Part shown: positions 17,228 through 26,415 of the stretch, one piece after another
How the letters are laid out: each line of letters starts with the position of its first letter
Numbering within the stretch: position 1 is the first letter of the stretch
Assembly (NCBI RefSeq): GCF_001708185.1
Contig: NZ_MDDN01000005.1
Coordinates: 1-64,000 of the forward strand
Origin: Lysinibacillus xylanilyticus
Lineage (GTDB): Bacteria; Bacillota; Bacilli; Bacillales_A; Planococcaceae
Direction: 5' to 3'
DNA: 64,000 nt
The notes under the pieces: generated by a model
The model's database searches: none
Told to the model about the DNA's origin: nothing
Seen by the model: only the letters and a program-made list of their open reading frames with translations
Made by a program: the position numbers and the translations under genes

Positions 17228-18025
17228 ATGACAAAGAAGATGGAAAAAAAGTATATTCCTTTAGCAAATTATTTTGAAGTAGCATTACAACAAGAAATTA
17301 CTTTATCTTTTAACGAACTAGAAAATATTATGGGACAAGCTTTACCAAATGCAGCATACTTAAATAGAAGCTGGTGGAAGAAAACAAAACCCCCTCTTTC
17401 TCACTATTTGTCATGGACAAATGCAGGCTACTATGTAATTGATGTAAAGCTCGGCACTAGCGTAACTTTCTCGCGTACACAAATGAAGACTACAAGCAAT
17501 ATTAAAAATGAAGATCACCAATCTGCATACATAATTCGCGCATTGGAAGCATCAGACGCTAGATCATTTATTCATTTGCAAGAAGAAATTTTCCAACAAA
17601 CTGACTTCATGTATAACATGCAAAATGAATTAGATCTTACCGTTCAACAGCTTCGTAAGGATTTAGTCTATTGGAAACAGCTGAAAAACCGTACGATTTT
17701 ACTCTGTATATTAAATGGTATTTTTGCTGGCTATGCCGTCATCCATGGATATAAACATTCTAAAGTTAAGCATGTTGCAGCAGTCCACTTAGCTGTTAAA
17801 GAAGAGTATCAACAACAAGGTATCGGTTCAGCTCTTATGAAGGCAGTTGAAAGCTGGTCTAAACAGCGACATATTTCGCGCTTAGAATTAACTGTTATGG
17901 AGCATAATGATCGTGCTTTAAATTTGTTTAAAAAACTAGGGTTTCAGCAAGAAGGTATTCGATTAAATGCTATTAAACTAAATGATGCCTTTATTAACGA
18001 ATATAGCTTAAGTAAAATTTTATAA
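17228..18025 (+). CDS. DUF7662-type domain fused to GNAT N-acetyltransferase
   Basis: 265-residue two-domain protein. Residues about 5-85 (KYIPLANYFE...ITLSFNELENIMGQALPNAA...WWKKTKPPLSHYLSWTNAGYYV...VTFSR) match the small DUF7662-type domain. Residues about 100-265 are a GNAT acetyltransferase with the CoA loop VKEEYQQQGIGSALMKAVESW and motif B MEHNDRALNLFKKLGFQQEGI, as in RimJ/RimL-like enzymes. I prefer ATG 17228 because GGGG lies 6 bases before it; ATG 17216 is in frame but has AGGA too close. A hairpin with T-run (about 18036-18070) ends the unit. Substrate unknown. Confidence 0.82.
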   Translation: MTKKMEKKYIPLANYFEVALQQEITLSFNELENIMGQALPNAAYLNRSWWKKTKPPLSHYLSWTNAGYYVIDVKLGTSVTFSRTQMKTTSNIKNEDHQSAYIIRALEASDARSFIHLQEEIFQQTDFMYNMQNELDLTVQQLRKDLVYWKQLKNRTILLCILNGIFAGYAVIHGYKHSKVKHVAAVHLAVKEEYQQQGIGSALMKAVESWSKQRHISRLELTVMEHNDRALNLFKKLGFQQEGIRLNAIKLNDAFINEYSLSKIL

Positions 18026-18035
18026 GCTTCTTTTT

Positions 18036-18070
18036 CAAAGATGTCTAAAAATTATTTGGACATCTTTTTT
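18036..18070 (+). terminator. Terminator of the DUF7662-GNAT gene
   Basis: AAAGATGTC / GACATCTTT hairpin followed by six T. Confidence 0.9.
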
Positions 18071-18093
18071 ATGTATAGCCCTGTAATAAAAAA

Positions 18094-18130
18094 AAACGCA
18101 TAGATACGTATCGTACATTTTCTACGCGTT
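18094..18130 (-). terminator. Terminator of the RpiR-family gene
   Basis: AACGCGTAGA / TCTATGCGTT hairpin followed by a long T-run on the minus strand. Confidence 0.8.
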
Positions 18131-18139
18131 AATATATAC

Positions 18140-19027
18140 TTAGAAAACTTGCTTTTCTCTTGCCGCATCTAAGAATAATAAATTATTTTCTACTTGCTCA
18201 TACGATTGCTGATATTTCTCATATTGCGCCTTATCCTGACTAACCATTTCCTCAATTAACGCATGTAAAAACGAAAACAAAACTGGAATAACGTCCAATG
18301 CAGATTGCTTTTTCATACCAAGTGTAAATAACGCACTTGCATATTCCCGAAAAGACGACAACGCCGAACAGGTAATGGCAATAATTCTTGCCTTTTTCTT
18401 CTTTGCAATTTCTACAATCGTTTGAATATCATTAGAATGCTTGTCCCACGAAAAAACTATTAACGTTGTTCGCTCCCCCATACTGTTAATTTGCTGTACA
18501 ATATCATCAGATTCTGAGCGAAGCTGTTTCACATTTGGACGTAAAGTTGTCAGTGTGGACGATAACCAATTTGCTATGGACGCAGCTTGACGAGTACCTA
18601 AAATGTAAACATTATCTGCCTCATGCATCCATTTCGAGCTTTTTTGAAGCATATGATCGTTTATCAAATGAATTGTATCTTGAATATTTTGAATATCACG
18701 TTGCATTACCTTACCAAAACTTGAAGTATTCCCCTTGCTTGAAGAATATGTAGGTTGAAGACTCAGCTCATCATTTTGAGTCATTAAGTAGCTTCTAATT
18801 TCATCTTGAAGCTCTACATAGCCCGATAAATCCATCGCATAACAAAAACGAATAACTGTCGATTCACTAACATTCGCCTGTCTACCAACTTCAGCTGCTC
18901 CGTTCCCAATTACAGCTGAAGGGTTATTCATAACAAATTGTGCAACTTTACGCTGTCCCTTCGACAACCTAACAAATCTTCTTTTTATTTCTTCATTAAT
19001 ACTCATTTCTAACAACCTTTCTTTCAA
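18140..19027 (-). CDS. MurR/RpiR-family transcriptional regulator
   Basis: 295-residue regulator with an N-terminal helix-turn-helix of the RpiR type (RRFVRLSKGQRKVAQFVMNNP, then NVSESTVIRFCYAMDLSGYVELQDEIR) and a C-terminal SIS sugar-phosphate-binding domain (MLQKSSKWMHEADNVYILGTRQAASIANWLSSTL...TTLIVFSWDKHSNDIQTIVEIAKKKKARIIAITC). Such proteins usually sense a phosphosugar and control an adjacent catabolic operon. Here no sugar gene adjoins it, so its ligand is unknown. Monocistronic; 370 bases separate it from niaP. Confidence 0.9.
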   Translation of the reverse strand: MKERLLEMSINEEIKRRFVRLSKGQRKVAQFVMNNPSAVIGNGAAEVGRQANVSESTVIRFCYAMDLSGYVELQDEIRSYLMTQNDELSLQPTYSSSKGNTSSFGKVMQRDIQNIQDTIHLINDHMLQKSSKWMHEADNVYILGTRQAASIANWLSSTLTTLRPNVKQLRSESDDIVQQINSMGERTTLIVFSWDKHSNDIQTIVEIAKKKKARIIAITCSALSSFREYASALFTLGMKKQSALDVIPVLFSFLHALIEEMVSQDKAQYEKYQQSYEQVENNLLFLDAAREKQVF

Positions 19028-19354
19028 TGAAATTTCAAGAATGGAGATTGTTTCCTACTGACGCTAAATTATGATTAAAAATACAGTATCACGATTACAA
19101 TTTGAATACAATGACTTTTCAGAAAAATCTTCAATGCTTTAACTTGCTAATATAATAGTTCGCGAAAAATGACATTGCATCAATGTTATTCATAGTATCT
19201 TTATCAACATAATCTAACAGCTATAATTTTGTATGGATTTGTAATTCTAACAGATACATAAAATCATTTGTATAAAAATTTATAATATCTTATTTTTATG
19301 TATTTAATAAAGAAAATTAATTACGCTTTATTGTATCGGCATCATAAGCATATA
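19028..19354. other. Intergenic stretch between RpiR gene and niaP terminator
   Basis: AT-rich, no recognisable gene or repeat. It must carry the promoter of the minus-strand RpiR gene, but I cannot pick one hexamer pair with confidence. Confidence 0.35.
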
Positions 19355-19390
19355 AAAATGTCTTGGACGATAGTTAATCCAAGACATTTT
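19355..19390 (-). terminator. Terminator of niaP
   Basis: AAAATGTCTTGGA / TCCAAGACATTTT hairpin, 9 bases past the niaP stop, with T-rich continuation on the minus strand. Confidence 0.9.
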
Positions 19391-19398
19391 CCATTTTA

Positions 19399-20628
19399 TT
19401 ATTCTAATTCGATTTGCTTCGTCTCTTTCCCCAAAAACAGTACACCGACAACTCCGATAATGATAGATCCACAGAAAATCGCAAAGATAAAGCCAATATC
19501 ATAGCCAGCCGTTAATAAAGAACCTACTAACAGAGGTCCAAAAATACCACCAATGCGCCCTACAGCTGCTGCCATTCCTGCACCTGTACCTCGAATAATG
19601 GCAGGATACTGCTCTGGTGTGTAAGCATAAAGTGCACCCCATGCCCCTAAGTTAAAGAACGATAAAAACATCCCTGACCCTAATAGTACTGCTATTGTTT
19701 CAGCATTACCAAAAATGAAAGCACTTACAGCTGTACCCATTAAATAGGAAACAAGTACAAACTTCCGTCCAAATTTTTCTATAAACCATGCTGCTGTAAA
19801 ATAACCAGGTAGCTGCGCAAACGTCATAATAAGAACATATTTAAAGCTCGTAATCATATCAAAGCCCTTACCAACCATTACACTTGGTAGCCATAAAAAC
19901 ATACCGTAATACGAAAATACAACCGTAAACCATAACACCCATAACATAAGTGTCGGGCGTGCATATTTTTTAGACCAAACATCTCGAATATTTTGTCCAA
20001 CGCTTCTTTTTTTTGACTCCGCCTTCACTGTAAATTGTGGTGAATCTGGTAAGTGCCAACGAAGATAAATTGCATATAATGCCGGAATTGCTGTTAACAA
20101 TAAAGCAACTCGCCATCCCCATGTAGGAATAACGAAGTACGAGATTAGTGCAGCGATTAACCAACCGACTGCCCAAAAGCTTTCCAGTAAAACAACCACT
20201 CGCCCACGCTCTTTTGCTTCTACACTCTCAGAAACTAGCGTTGATGCGACTGGTAATTCTCCTCCTAGCCCCATGCCTACCAAAAAACGTAGTGCCATAA
20301 AAGCTGCTAATGTAGTTGTAAATGCAGACAAGCCACTTGCAATAGAGAATAATACAAGCGTCCACATAAAAATTTGCTTACGTCCCACTTTATCAGCAAA
20401 CACGCCGAAAACCAACGCTCCTACAGCCATCCCAATCGAGTTAATGCTACCTATCCAGCCCGATTGACTTGGTGTTAATCCCCATTCAGCTGCTAATGCT
20501 GCAATAACGAATGATAATATTCCTACATCCATTGCATCGAAAAGCCAGCCTACACCTGCTACTCCCAAAAGTTTATTGCGAGAAATAGATTGTTGAGACT
20601 TACTCGCTGTTACTCTATTTGTTGTCAT
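19399..20628 (-). CDS. niaP: Niacin MFS transporter NiaP (YceI)
   Basis: About 409-residue, 12-helix MFS permease of the aromatic-acid/sugar type that imports nicotinate for NAD salvage. Close similarity to B. subtilis NiaP/YceI runs over the whole protein: LLGVAGVGWLFDAMDVGILSFVIAAL, the loop 2-3 motif GVFADKVGRKQIF, GMGLGGELPVASTLVSE, LLESFWAVGWL, YYGMFLWLPSVM, and the C terminus GKETKQIELE. The start is taken as ATG 20628, preceded by AGGTGG; an in-frame GTG 9 bases upstream lies inside that motif. Divergent from thrC, with its own promoter. Confidence 0.94.
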   Translation of the reverse strand: MTTNRVTASKSQQSISRNKLLGVAGVGWLFDAMDVGILSFVIAALAAEWGLTPSQSGWIGSINSIGMAVGALVFGVFADKVGRKQIFMWTLVLFSIASGLSAFTTTLAAFMALRFLVGMGLGGELPVASTLVSESVEAKERGRVVVLLESFWAVGWLIAALISYFVIPTWGWRVALLLTAIPALYAIYLRWHLPDSPQFTVKAESKKRSVGQNIRDVWSKKYARPTLMLWVLWFTVVFSYYGMFLWLPSVMVGKGFDMITSFKYVLIMTFAQLPGYFTAAWFIEKFGRKFVLVSYLMGTAVSAFIFGNAETIAVLLGSGMFLSFFNLGAWGALYAYTPEQYPAIIRGTGAGMAAAVGRIGGIFGPLLVGSLLTAGYDIGFIFAIFCGSIIIGVVGVLFLGKETKQIELE

Positions 20629-20671
20629 TTTAACCACCTGTCTTTACACTTGACTTTACATCGTTACGTTT

Positions 20672-20700
20672 ACTATACAGTTGTTTCAAGAAAGTGACAA
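20672..20700 (-). promoter_or_regulatory. niaP promoter
   Basis: Minus-strand -35 TTGTCA (20700-20695), 17-base spacer, -10 TATAGT (20677-20672), followed by a 43-base leader. I did not identify a nicotinate-regulator site. Confidence 0.7.
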
Positions 20701-20746
20701 GTAAAATTCAAATTACCGAATTGTTTCGACAATTTATGAAATGCTA

Positions 20747-20776
20747 TTGAAAACATAGGGCAATTTGCGTTAAAAT
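20747..20776 (+). promoter_or_regulatory. thrC promoter
   Basis: -35 TTGAAA (20747-20752), 18-base spacer, -10 TAAAAT (20771-20776), about 58 bases before the thrC start. Divergent from the niaP promoter 45 bases away. Confidence 0.6.
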
Positions 20777-20834
20777 GTCTTTTATACAAAAACAACTGTT
20801 CTTTCTATAAGAACAAAAGGAGATCGTAAACGTT

Positions 20835-21887
20835 ATGTGGAAAGGCCTTATTGAAGAATATAAACAATTTTTACCCGTAACAGAAAACACACCTGCCCTA
20901 ACTTTAAACGAAGGTAATACACCTCTTATACATTTAGTAAATTTATCTAAAAAGCTTGGCATTGAACTCTATGGAAAAATCGAAGGTGCAAATCCAACAG
21001 GCTCATTTAAAGATCGTGGTATGGTATTTGCCGTTGCAAAAGCTATCGAGGACGGTAGTAAGTGCGTTATTTGTGCCTCTACTGGTAACACATCTGCAGC
21101 AGCAGCAGCTTATGCAACACGTGCTGGAATTCAGTCTATAGTTGTTATCCCTAAAGGAAAAGTAGCCCTAGGTAAGCTAGCTCAGGCGACAATGTATGGT
21201 GCAAAAATTATTGAAATCGATGGTAACTTTGATGATGCATTGAATATTGTTCGCCAAGTGAGTGAAACAACTCCTGTGGCACTTGTAAACTCTGTAAATC
21301 CATACCGTATAGAAGGTCAAAAAACAGCATCATTTGAAATTGTAGATGCTTTAGGAGCGGCTCCAGATTATCTATGCATCCCTGTCGGTAACGCAGGTAA
21401 TATAACGGCATACTGGAAAGGCTTTAAAGAATATGACGCTGCAAAAGGCTCTGGTCTACCAAAGATGTTTGGCTTTGAAGCTGAAGGTGCAGCTGCGATT
21501 GTAAAAGGTGAACCAATTGCAAATCCGGAAACAGTGGCAACTGCGATTCGTATCGGTAATCCTGCAAGTTGGAAATTTGCCGAGGCTGCCCGTGATGAAT
21601 CAGGTGGAATTATTGATTCGGTTACAGACGAAGAAATTTTAGCTGCTTATAAATTAATTGCTGGCACTGAAGGGATTTTCGTTGAGCCTGGTTCGGCGGC
21701 TTCATTAGCTGGTGTTATTAAATCAGTTGAAAATGGCAAAATTGCAAAGGGCTCTAAAGTTGTTACAATATTCACTGGTAATGGCTTGAAAGACCCTGAT
21801 ACTGCAATGAACGTCTCAACTGTAGATGTTGTCTCACTTAAAAACGATGAAGAAGAAATTCGAAAATATATCGAGGGCGTACTATGA
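20835..21887 (+). CDS. thrC: Threonine synthase ThrC
   Basis: 350-residue PLP enzyme converting O-phosphohomoserine to threonine, the last step of the pathway. Fold type II markers: PLP Lys59 in [13 protein letters not shown], SerThr-rich loop [20 protein letters not shown], the glycine loop [15 protein letters not shown] and the C-terminal [10 protein letters not shown] and [10 protein letters not shown]. The length is that of the short Bacillus type. It overlaps thrB by 4 bases (ATGA). The homoserine dehydrogenase gene usually found upstream is absent here; niaP lies divergently instead. Confidence 0.97.
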   Translation: MWKGLIEEYKQFLPVTENTPALTLNEGNTPLIHLVNLSKKLGIELYGKIEGANPTGSFKDRGMVFAVAKAIEDGSKCVICASTGNTSAAAAAYATRAGIQSIVVIPKGKVALGKLAQATMYGAKIIEIDGNFDDALNIVRQVSETTPVALVNSVNPYRIEGQKTASFEIVDALGAAPDYLCIPVGNAGNITAYWKGFKEYDAAKGSGLPKMFGFEAEGAAAIVKGEPIANPETVATAIRIGNPASWKFAEAARDESGGIIDSVTDEEILAAYKLIAGTEGIFVEPGSAASLAGVIKSVENGKIAKGSKVVTIFTGNGLKDPDTAMNVSTVDVVSLKNDEEEIRKYIEGVL

Positions 21888-22792
21888 GTAACATGTGGCA
21901 AATCTCAGTTCCTGGGAGCACAGCCAATCTAGGACCTGGCTTTGATTCAATAGGACTCGGCTTGTCTCTATACTTAAAACTAACTGTGTCTTTACAAGAT
22001 AGATGGGAAATTATCCACCTTGACGATAATGGTCCTAAAGAGTTTGAGCTTGAAGAACACTTACTATACGTGATTGCCAAAAAAATTGCTGATCAATACG
22101 GTAAGCAGCTACCTGCCTGCCGTGTTGAAATGGCAAGTGAACTTCCTTTAGCCCGTGGCTTAGGGAGCAGTGCTGCAGTAATCGTTGCTGGAATTGAACT
22201 TACTAATCAAGTCTGTGCGCTAGGCTTAACTGTACAGGATAAACTCAATTTATCCTCACAAATCGAAGGACACCCAGACAACGCAACAGCTTCCGTATTA
22301 GGAGGATTAACAATTTCATCAATGGATGAGAACGGTGTTGTGGATACACTCCATGTAAATGATATTGATGCTTCCTTTGTTGTATATGTACCCGATGTCG
22401 AACTAAAAACAAGTGAATCTCGTTCTGTTTTACCAGAACAATTTGATCGAGCATATTCGGTGCATGCTTCTGCAAATGCTAATATGTTGGCTGCGTCATT
22501 AATGGCTCGTGATTTTGAGCGTGCAGGACACTATATGGAAACAGATTTATTTCATGAGCCTTTCCGTGCCAAACTAATTCCACAATATAAAGAAATTCGT
22601 GCAGCCGCAAAGGCTAACGGTGCATTTGGAACAGCCTTAAGCGGCGCAGGACCAACGCTGATTTCCATCATCCCTACTGCTATTGCACAGAATTTCGTAA
22701 ATGCCATGGAAAATCAATTCCAAGAGCATCAAATTATCTTAACAAAAGCCGATGAATATGGTGTACAGGTAAATTTTGGACGTCTACTATAA
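21884..22792 (+). CDS. thrB: Homoserine kinase ThrB
   Basis: 302-residue GHMP kinase that phosphorylates homoserine, supplying ThrC. Signatures: [22 protein letters not shown] at the N terminus, the phosphate loop [32 protein letters not shown] and the C-terminal [17 protein letters not shown]. Translation is probably coupled to thrC through the ATGA overlap. Confidence 0.97.
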   Translation: MSNMWQISVPGSTANLGPGFDSIGLGLSLYLKLTVSLQDRWEIIHLDDNGPKEFELEEHLLYVIAKKIADQYGKQLPACRVEMASELPLARGLGSSAAVIVAGIELTNQVCALGLTVQDKLNLSSQIEGHPDNATASVLGGLTISSMDENGVVDTLHVNDIDASFVVYVPDVELKTSESRSVLPEQFDRAYSVHASANANMLAASLMARDFERAGHYMETDLFHEPFRAKLIPQYKEIRAAAKANGAFGTALSGAGPTLISIIPTAIAQNFVNAMENQFQEHQIILTKADEYGVQVNFGRLL

Positions 22793-22825
22793 AAGTAGGC
22801 GTTTCTTTTTGAAGGAGGAAGTAGC

Positions 22826-23509
22826 TTGAAACCAATTATATTCTGTGATTTTGATGGCACGATAACAGAAACTGATAATATCGTCTCACTTATGACTCAA
22901 TTCGTACCCGAGGAATCTGAGAAAATTGCTAAAGCAATGATGAAACAAACAATATCCTTTAAAGATGGCGTATCAGCAATGTTCGAGCTATTATCAACTA
23001 AACAAAAGGATACTGTTATTCAATATTTACTGGATACAGCCATTATACGTGAGGGCTTTGGTGATTTCGTTCGTTTTGCACGAGAAGAACATATTCCGTT
23101 TTACATTGTTAGTGGTGGTGTCGATTTTTTCATTGAGCCACTACTAAAAAAATATGGCCCCTTTTCTGGTATATATTGCAATAGCGCCGATTTTTCAGAT
23201 CAACAAATTAAGCTAGTCTTTCCCAATAGCTGTGATGAAGAATGTGAGAAATTTGAGACACAGGGCTGTGGCTGTTGCAAACCAAGCGTCATGCGAAAAG
23301 TGGCACAGAGCGATCATTTTAAAATCGTGATTGGAGATTCCCTTTCTGATTTTGAGGCTGCAAAACAGGCAGATTTAGTACTTGCTAGGGATTATCTTAT
23401 TAAACGCTGTGAAGACCTTCATATTCCTCACAAGCACTTTGAGACATTCTATGATTGCTTAGACGCTGTAAAAGAGCTTATTAAGGTAAACAAGGCTATT
23501 TCAAAATAA
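22826..23509 (+). CDS. mtnX: HAD phosphatase MtnX (methionine salvage)
   Basis: 227-residue HAD-superfamily phosphatase of the MtnX type, which dephosphorylates 2-hydroxy-3-keto-5-methylthiopentenyl-1-phosphate in methionine salvage. Motif I is IFCDFDGTITETDN, motif II is FYIVSGGVDFFIEPLL, and the later Cys-rich ETQGCGCCKPSVMRKV precedes motif IV VIGDSLSDFEAAKQADLV. It is 33 bases after thrB, so probably cotranscribed. No other salvage gene (mtnW, mtnB, mtnD) is in the window, so the substrate is inferred from family alone; the related SerB-like phosphatases are an alternative. Confidence 0.85.
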   Translation: MKPIIFCDFDGTITETDNIVSLMTQFVPEESEKIAKAMMKQTISFKDGVSAMFELLSTKQKDTVIQYLLDTAIIREGFGDFVRFAREEHIPFYIVSGGVDFFIEPLLKKYGPFSGIYCNSADFSDQQIKLVFPNSCDEECEKFETQGCGCCKPSVMRKVAQSDHFKIVIGDSLSDFEAAKQADLVLARDYLIKRCEDLHIPHKHFETFYDCLDAVKELIKVNKAISK

Positions 23510-23515
23510 CCATAA

Positions 23516-23553
23516 CAAAGGGAGCCTGTCTCCATTTAAGACGGCTCCCTTTG
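23516..23553. terminator. Bidirectional terminator between mtnX and the PAP2 gene
   Basis: CAAAGGGAGCC-GTCT / AGAC-GGCTCCCTTTG hairpin between convergent genes. Confidence 0.92.
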
Positions 23554-23558
23554 TAAGT

Positions 23559-24197
23559 TCATGATTTATTATTTACTTTAAAGTGTCTTTTGCGACGTTC
23601 ATACCAAATGACACAGATTATGAACCAAGTATAACCCATACTCCATCCAGCCAATACATCTGAAGCAAAATGACGAGCTCCAGCAACCCGAGACAAACCA
23701 ATAAGCACTGTTAATATAATTGCCCCAAGCCAAAGCAACGTCTTACGTCCCTTACTATTATTCTCCGAAAATATATAAGCAATTGTAAATAAATACAAGA
23801 TACCTGTCATAGAATGCCCTGATGGAAAGCTAAAGGATGTTAATTGTTCTTCAATTTCAGGTCTTGGTCGTTGTACCCATTTTTTCAATAATTGGTTAAG
23901 AACGTTTCCAGCTGCAATTGTTAATAAAACAAATAATATAGCTCGGTAATTTTTTATCTTCCATGCTAAATACACAACTAATAATATCGCTACAGTTACT
24001 ACAAATGCCGGTTCTCCTATATAATGAAAAAACTCTATAAAACGATTACCGAAAAATAGATCTGCCATTTTATTATCAAAATTAATGATCCACTTACTTT
24101 CATAATTAGCACGTAACACAAAAAAGGTAATTAGCGTTAATATCGCCAAAGGATATGCCCATTTCTTCACTTCATACTTCACCTCAAAACTAGTCAT
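23559..24197 (-). CDS. PAP2-family membrane phosphatase
   Basis: 212-residue membrane protein with about six helices and the three PAP2 catalytic motifs: KKWVQRPRP, FPSGHSMTG (catalytic His) and SRVAGARHFASDVLAGW (Arg, His, Asp). Family members remove a phosphate from phosphatidylglycerol phosphate or undecaprenyl pyrophosphate at the outer face of the membrane. The size and motif spacing resemble B. subtilis YodM/PgpB-like proteins. The lipid substrate cannot be decided from sequence. Confidence 0.9.
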   Translation of the reverse strand: MTSFEVKYEVKKWAYPLAILTLITFFVLRANYESKWIINFDNKMADLFFGNRFIEFFHYIGEPAFVVTVAILLVVYLAWKIKNYRAILFVLLTIAAGNVLNQLLKKWVQRPRPEIEEQLTSFSFPSGHSMTGILYLFTIAYIFSENNSKGRKTLLWLGAIILTVLIGLSRVAGARHFASDVLAGWSMGYTWFIICVIWYERRKRHFKVNNKS

Positions 24198-24259
24198 GCC
24201 ATGTTGTTTTATTTTTCACATCATAACATATTTAAGTAAGTTAGAGGTAAATTTACTAT

Positions 24260-24388
24260 TTAACTCAACGAGCTCCCTCTTTCTAGGGTAATGACAAATG
24301 TTTTTTTGTCAGGTTTATTAAAATAATTTGAAAGTACCAACGCAACGATAAATAAGATTGCAACAATAGATATTATCTTTCTAAACAA
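24260..24388 (-). CDS. Possible 42-residue membrane peptide
   Basis: TTG-initiated frame preceded by GAGGAAG at about 8 bases. The product has a basic start (MFRKII), a hydrophobic helix (IISIVAILFIVALVLS) and a polar tail (NYFNKPDKKTFVITLERGS). It begins 42 bases after the gene at 24431-25330 on the same strand, so it may be the second gene of that unit. Unknown function. Confidence 0.4.
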   Translation of the reverse strand: MFRKIISIVAILFIVALVLSNYFNKPDKKTFVITLERGSSLS

Positions 24389-24430
24389 AATAAACACTTC
24401 CTCATCCCTCAATATCAAATTCAGTTTGAA

Positions 24431-25330
24431 TTATTTTAATAATACAGGATCAAATAGCCAATCCATTGGTCCAAAGTTTGTATCCTTCTCGCCTTTTACC
24501 TCACGAGATATATTGTTTTTAATAACCAATTCTCTAAATTTTCTACTAAACAAAGTTTTTCTATACAAATATCTTCCATCATGGCTCCATTCTGCCGAGA
24601 AGAATATATCACCTGTTAAGTTTGTTAAATTTTCATACTTATAACTATCAGGTCCGTTGATAACCCCACTTAATCCGCAACGACACGGAGGTTGCTCTGT
24701 CGCAAAATACAACTTAACTCTTTCAGTGCTACATTCAGGTAATACTTGTGTCGGTATAATTTGAAAAGCTTGTTGCTTCCCTTCTTCCGGTCCTTGATGA
24801 ATTACCTCTAAAAGATCATAGCCTCTAATATTCTCTCGCTTCATTAAGTTCACTAATTCTTGTGAAGCTACCCAATATCCACTCACATGTACTAGATGGC
24901 GATCTCTCATTTGTGTTGTATCTATCACCAATGGTGAAAGTTGCTCTTTTTCTAAAAGTCCACAATGTTGGCAATAGGTGCTTATAGAAAATAAAGTCCC
25001 TCTATCTTCTATAAACATATCAGGTGAGTTACCTGTTGAATTTAATGTAAACAATGGTGCTTGCTCATATTCACTCTCCGAAAAATCAAAGTAAAAACGT
25101 TCTCCAATTGAAACAATCCCTAATTCGCGTTCCAATGATTTATATAATGCTGCTACATGTTCATATGTTAAATTTTCATTTAATGTAAAAATAGGATTAA
25201 ATGATGCCTTTAAATTCTTTTTTCTTATTTCAGGGGCATCAATACAAATCCCATAGCGATTATACACTTTAATGACTTGCTCTTGACTAGATTCATCTAT
25301 AGAAAATAAATTTTCAAGTTCTACTTTCAA
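24431..25330 (-). CDS. Hypothetical protein with CxxC and CxC pairs
   Basis: 299-residue cytosolic protein I do not recognise. It has no signal peptide or membrane helix. A CQHCG pair near residue 120 and CRCG near residue 218 could form a zinc-ribbon-like site. The region between (GYWVASQELVNLMKRENIRGYDLLEVI) recalls DUF1629/Imm11-type immunity proteins, in which a metal knuckle and such a segment occur together. This is a resemblance only. No toxin gene is adjacent. It ends 42 bases before a possible small membrane peptide. Confidence 0.7.
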   Translation of the reverse strand: MKVELENLFSIDESSQEQVIKVYNRYGICIDAPEIRKKNLKASFNPIFTLNENLTYEHVAALYKSLERELGIVSIGERFYFDFSESEYEQAPLFTLNSTGNSPDMFIEDRGTLFSISTYCQHCGLLEKEQLSPLVIDTTQMRDRHLVHVSGYWVASQELVNLMKRENIRGYDLLEVIHQGPEEGKQQAFQIIPTQVLPECSTERVKLYFATEQPPCRCGLSGVINGPDSYKYENLTNLTGDIFFSAEWSHDGRYLYRKTLFSRKFRELVIKNNISREVKGEKDTNFGPMDWLFDPVLLK

Positions 25331-25500
25331 AATACACGCCTACCTTTATATAAAGTTTTATGGTGAAGTATGTTGACTAGCTAGTATCTTAAAAAATCTA
25401 CAATCTCTACTTTATTCATAGATAGCCAGGCTGCTTATTTTAAACGAAATCTTATATATATTATTACTCACTATAACAAATCTACTTACCACGATTATCT

Positions 25501-25626
25501 TAAGCGTACCAGTACTAACACCGATATTTCAACGGTGGGTTTACGCCATTTTTTTGGCGGTGTTGCCCCAATTTTTGGCGTGATTTGGCGGGCATCAAAA
25601 AACACCGCCAAAAATTGGCGGTGTTT
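25501..25626 (+). repeat. Left inverted repeat bracketing comQXPA
   Basis: About 126 bases starting TAAGCGTA, with shared blocks ATTTCAA, GGTTTACGCCA and TGGCGGT in the same order as the complement of 30039-30185. The inner end is the hairpin AACACCGCCA / TGGCGGTGTT (25601-25625). With its T-run on the minus strand this hairpin is also a good terminator for comA, 157 bases downstream of its stop. Confidence 0.75.
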
Positions 25627-25705
25627 CAAAACAATATAGGTATTTAATATTATAATTAAAGAAAAATTAACCAATTTAATAGATAGTATTTTAAATTCAC
25701 CCAAA

Positions 25706-25743
25706 CCTTAACAAATGTCATCTGCAACTTTTGAATAAGAACC
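25706..25743 (+). repeat. Short sequence shared with flanks of the dispersed element
   Basis: AACAAATGTCATCTGCAACT recurs nearly unchanged at 46689-46710 and, more diverged, at 37050-37075. In both of those places it follows a copy of the dispersed hairpin element. Here it stands without the element. Confidence 0.45.
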
Positions 25744-25782
25744 AAAAAATACCAACATCAATAACTTTAACATATAGCTAAA

Positions 25783-26415
25783 CTATAGTAAATTCATTCT
25801 TTCTGCAAGATTTACAGCATCGGTACGCGAATCTACATTCAACAAAGAAAACAACTGTGTTAAATATCTCTCTGTTGTTCGCTGAGGAATATTTAACTCT
25901 AATGCAATTGCTTTGTTCGTATGTCCTTTAGCAATCAATCTTAAAATTTTCTTTTCTTTTTCATTTAAGTGGATATCGAGCTTCGCATCCTGCAGTTTAA
26001 ATCGATTATCGAGAAAATCCAAGAAATTTTGCGGTAAAACAATTTCACCGTTTGCAATAGCTCGTACAGTTCGTAATATTTGTTCTTTGGAGGCTGTTTT
26101 AGCTAAAATACCTTCTATTTTTCGTTCCAAAATAAGTGGATAATAATCTGTAATATCATCACCTGTATAAAGGATAATTGAAGCATTTGACTGGGTAGCT
26201 TTTATGTTGCGGGCTAAGTTAATACCATTTTCAAATGGCATATTTATATCAATTAAGTAGATATCATACGGCTTGTTTTTAATTCTCTGTATGACATGAG
26301 TTGCATCACTTTCTGTATCAACTATAATATCTTCATTTTCTTGAAATAATTTTTTCGTTCCCTCTAACACAATAGGGTGATCATCCACTATAAGCATCGT
26401 AATCAAGTGTGTCAC
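25783..26415 (-). CDS. comA: ComA-like NarL/LuxR-family response regulator
   Basis: 210-residue response regulator of the ComQXPA quorum-sensing system. The receiver domain shows the acidic pair VDDHP (residues 11-12), the phospho-acceptor Asp56 in DIYLIDINMP, Thr84 and Lys106 (ILAKTAS). The LuxR-type HTH occupies residues about 145-210 (LNEKEKKILRLIAKGHTNKAIALELNIPQRTTERYLTQLF). The GTG start overlaps comP by 35 bases; TTG (residue 4) or ATG (residue 7) would be better spaced from the AAGGA motif, so the start is uncertain. The target promoters are unknown here. Confidence 0.88.
   Translation of the reverse strand: MTHLITMLIVDDHPIVLEGTKKLFQENEDIIVDTESDATHVIQRIKNKPYDIYLIDINMPFENGINLARNIKATQSNASIILYTGDDITDYYPLILERKIEGILAKTASKEQILRTVRAIANGEIVLPQNFLDFLDNRFKLQDAKLDIHLNEKEKKILRLIAKGHTNKAIALELNIPQRTTERYLTQLFSLLNVDSRTDAVNLAERMNLL

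Noticed and set aside
20641-20834. T-box or riboswitch ahead of thrC or niaP
   Set aside because: The leaders are short (about 45-60 bases) and show no anti-terminator or aptamer-like structure.
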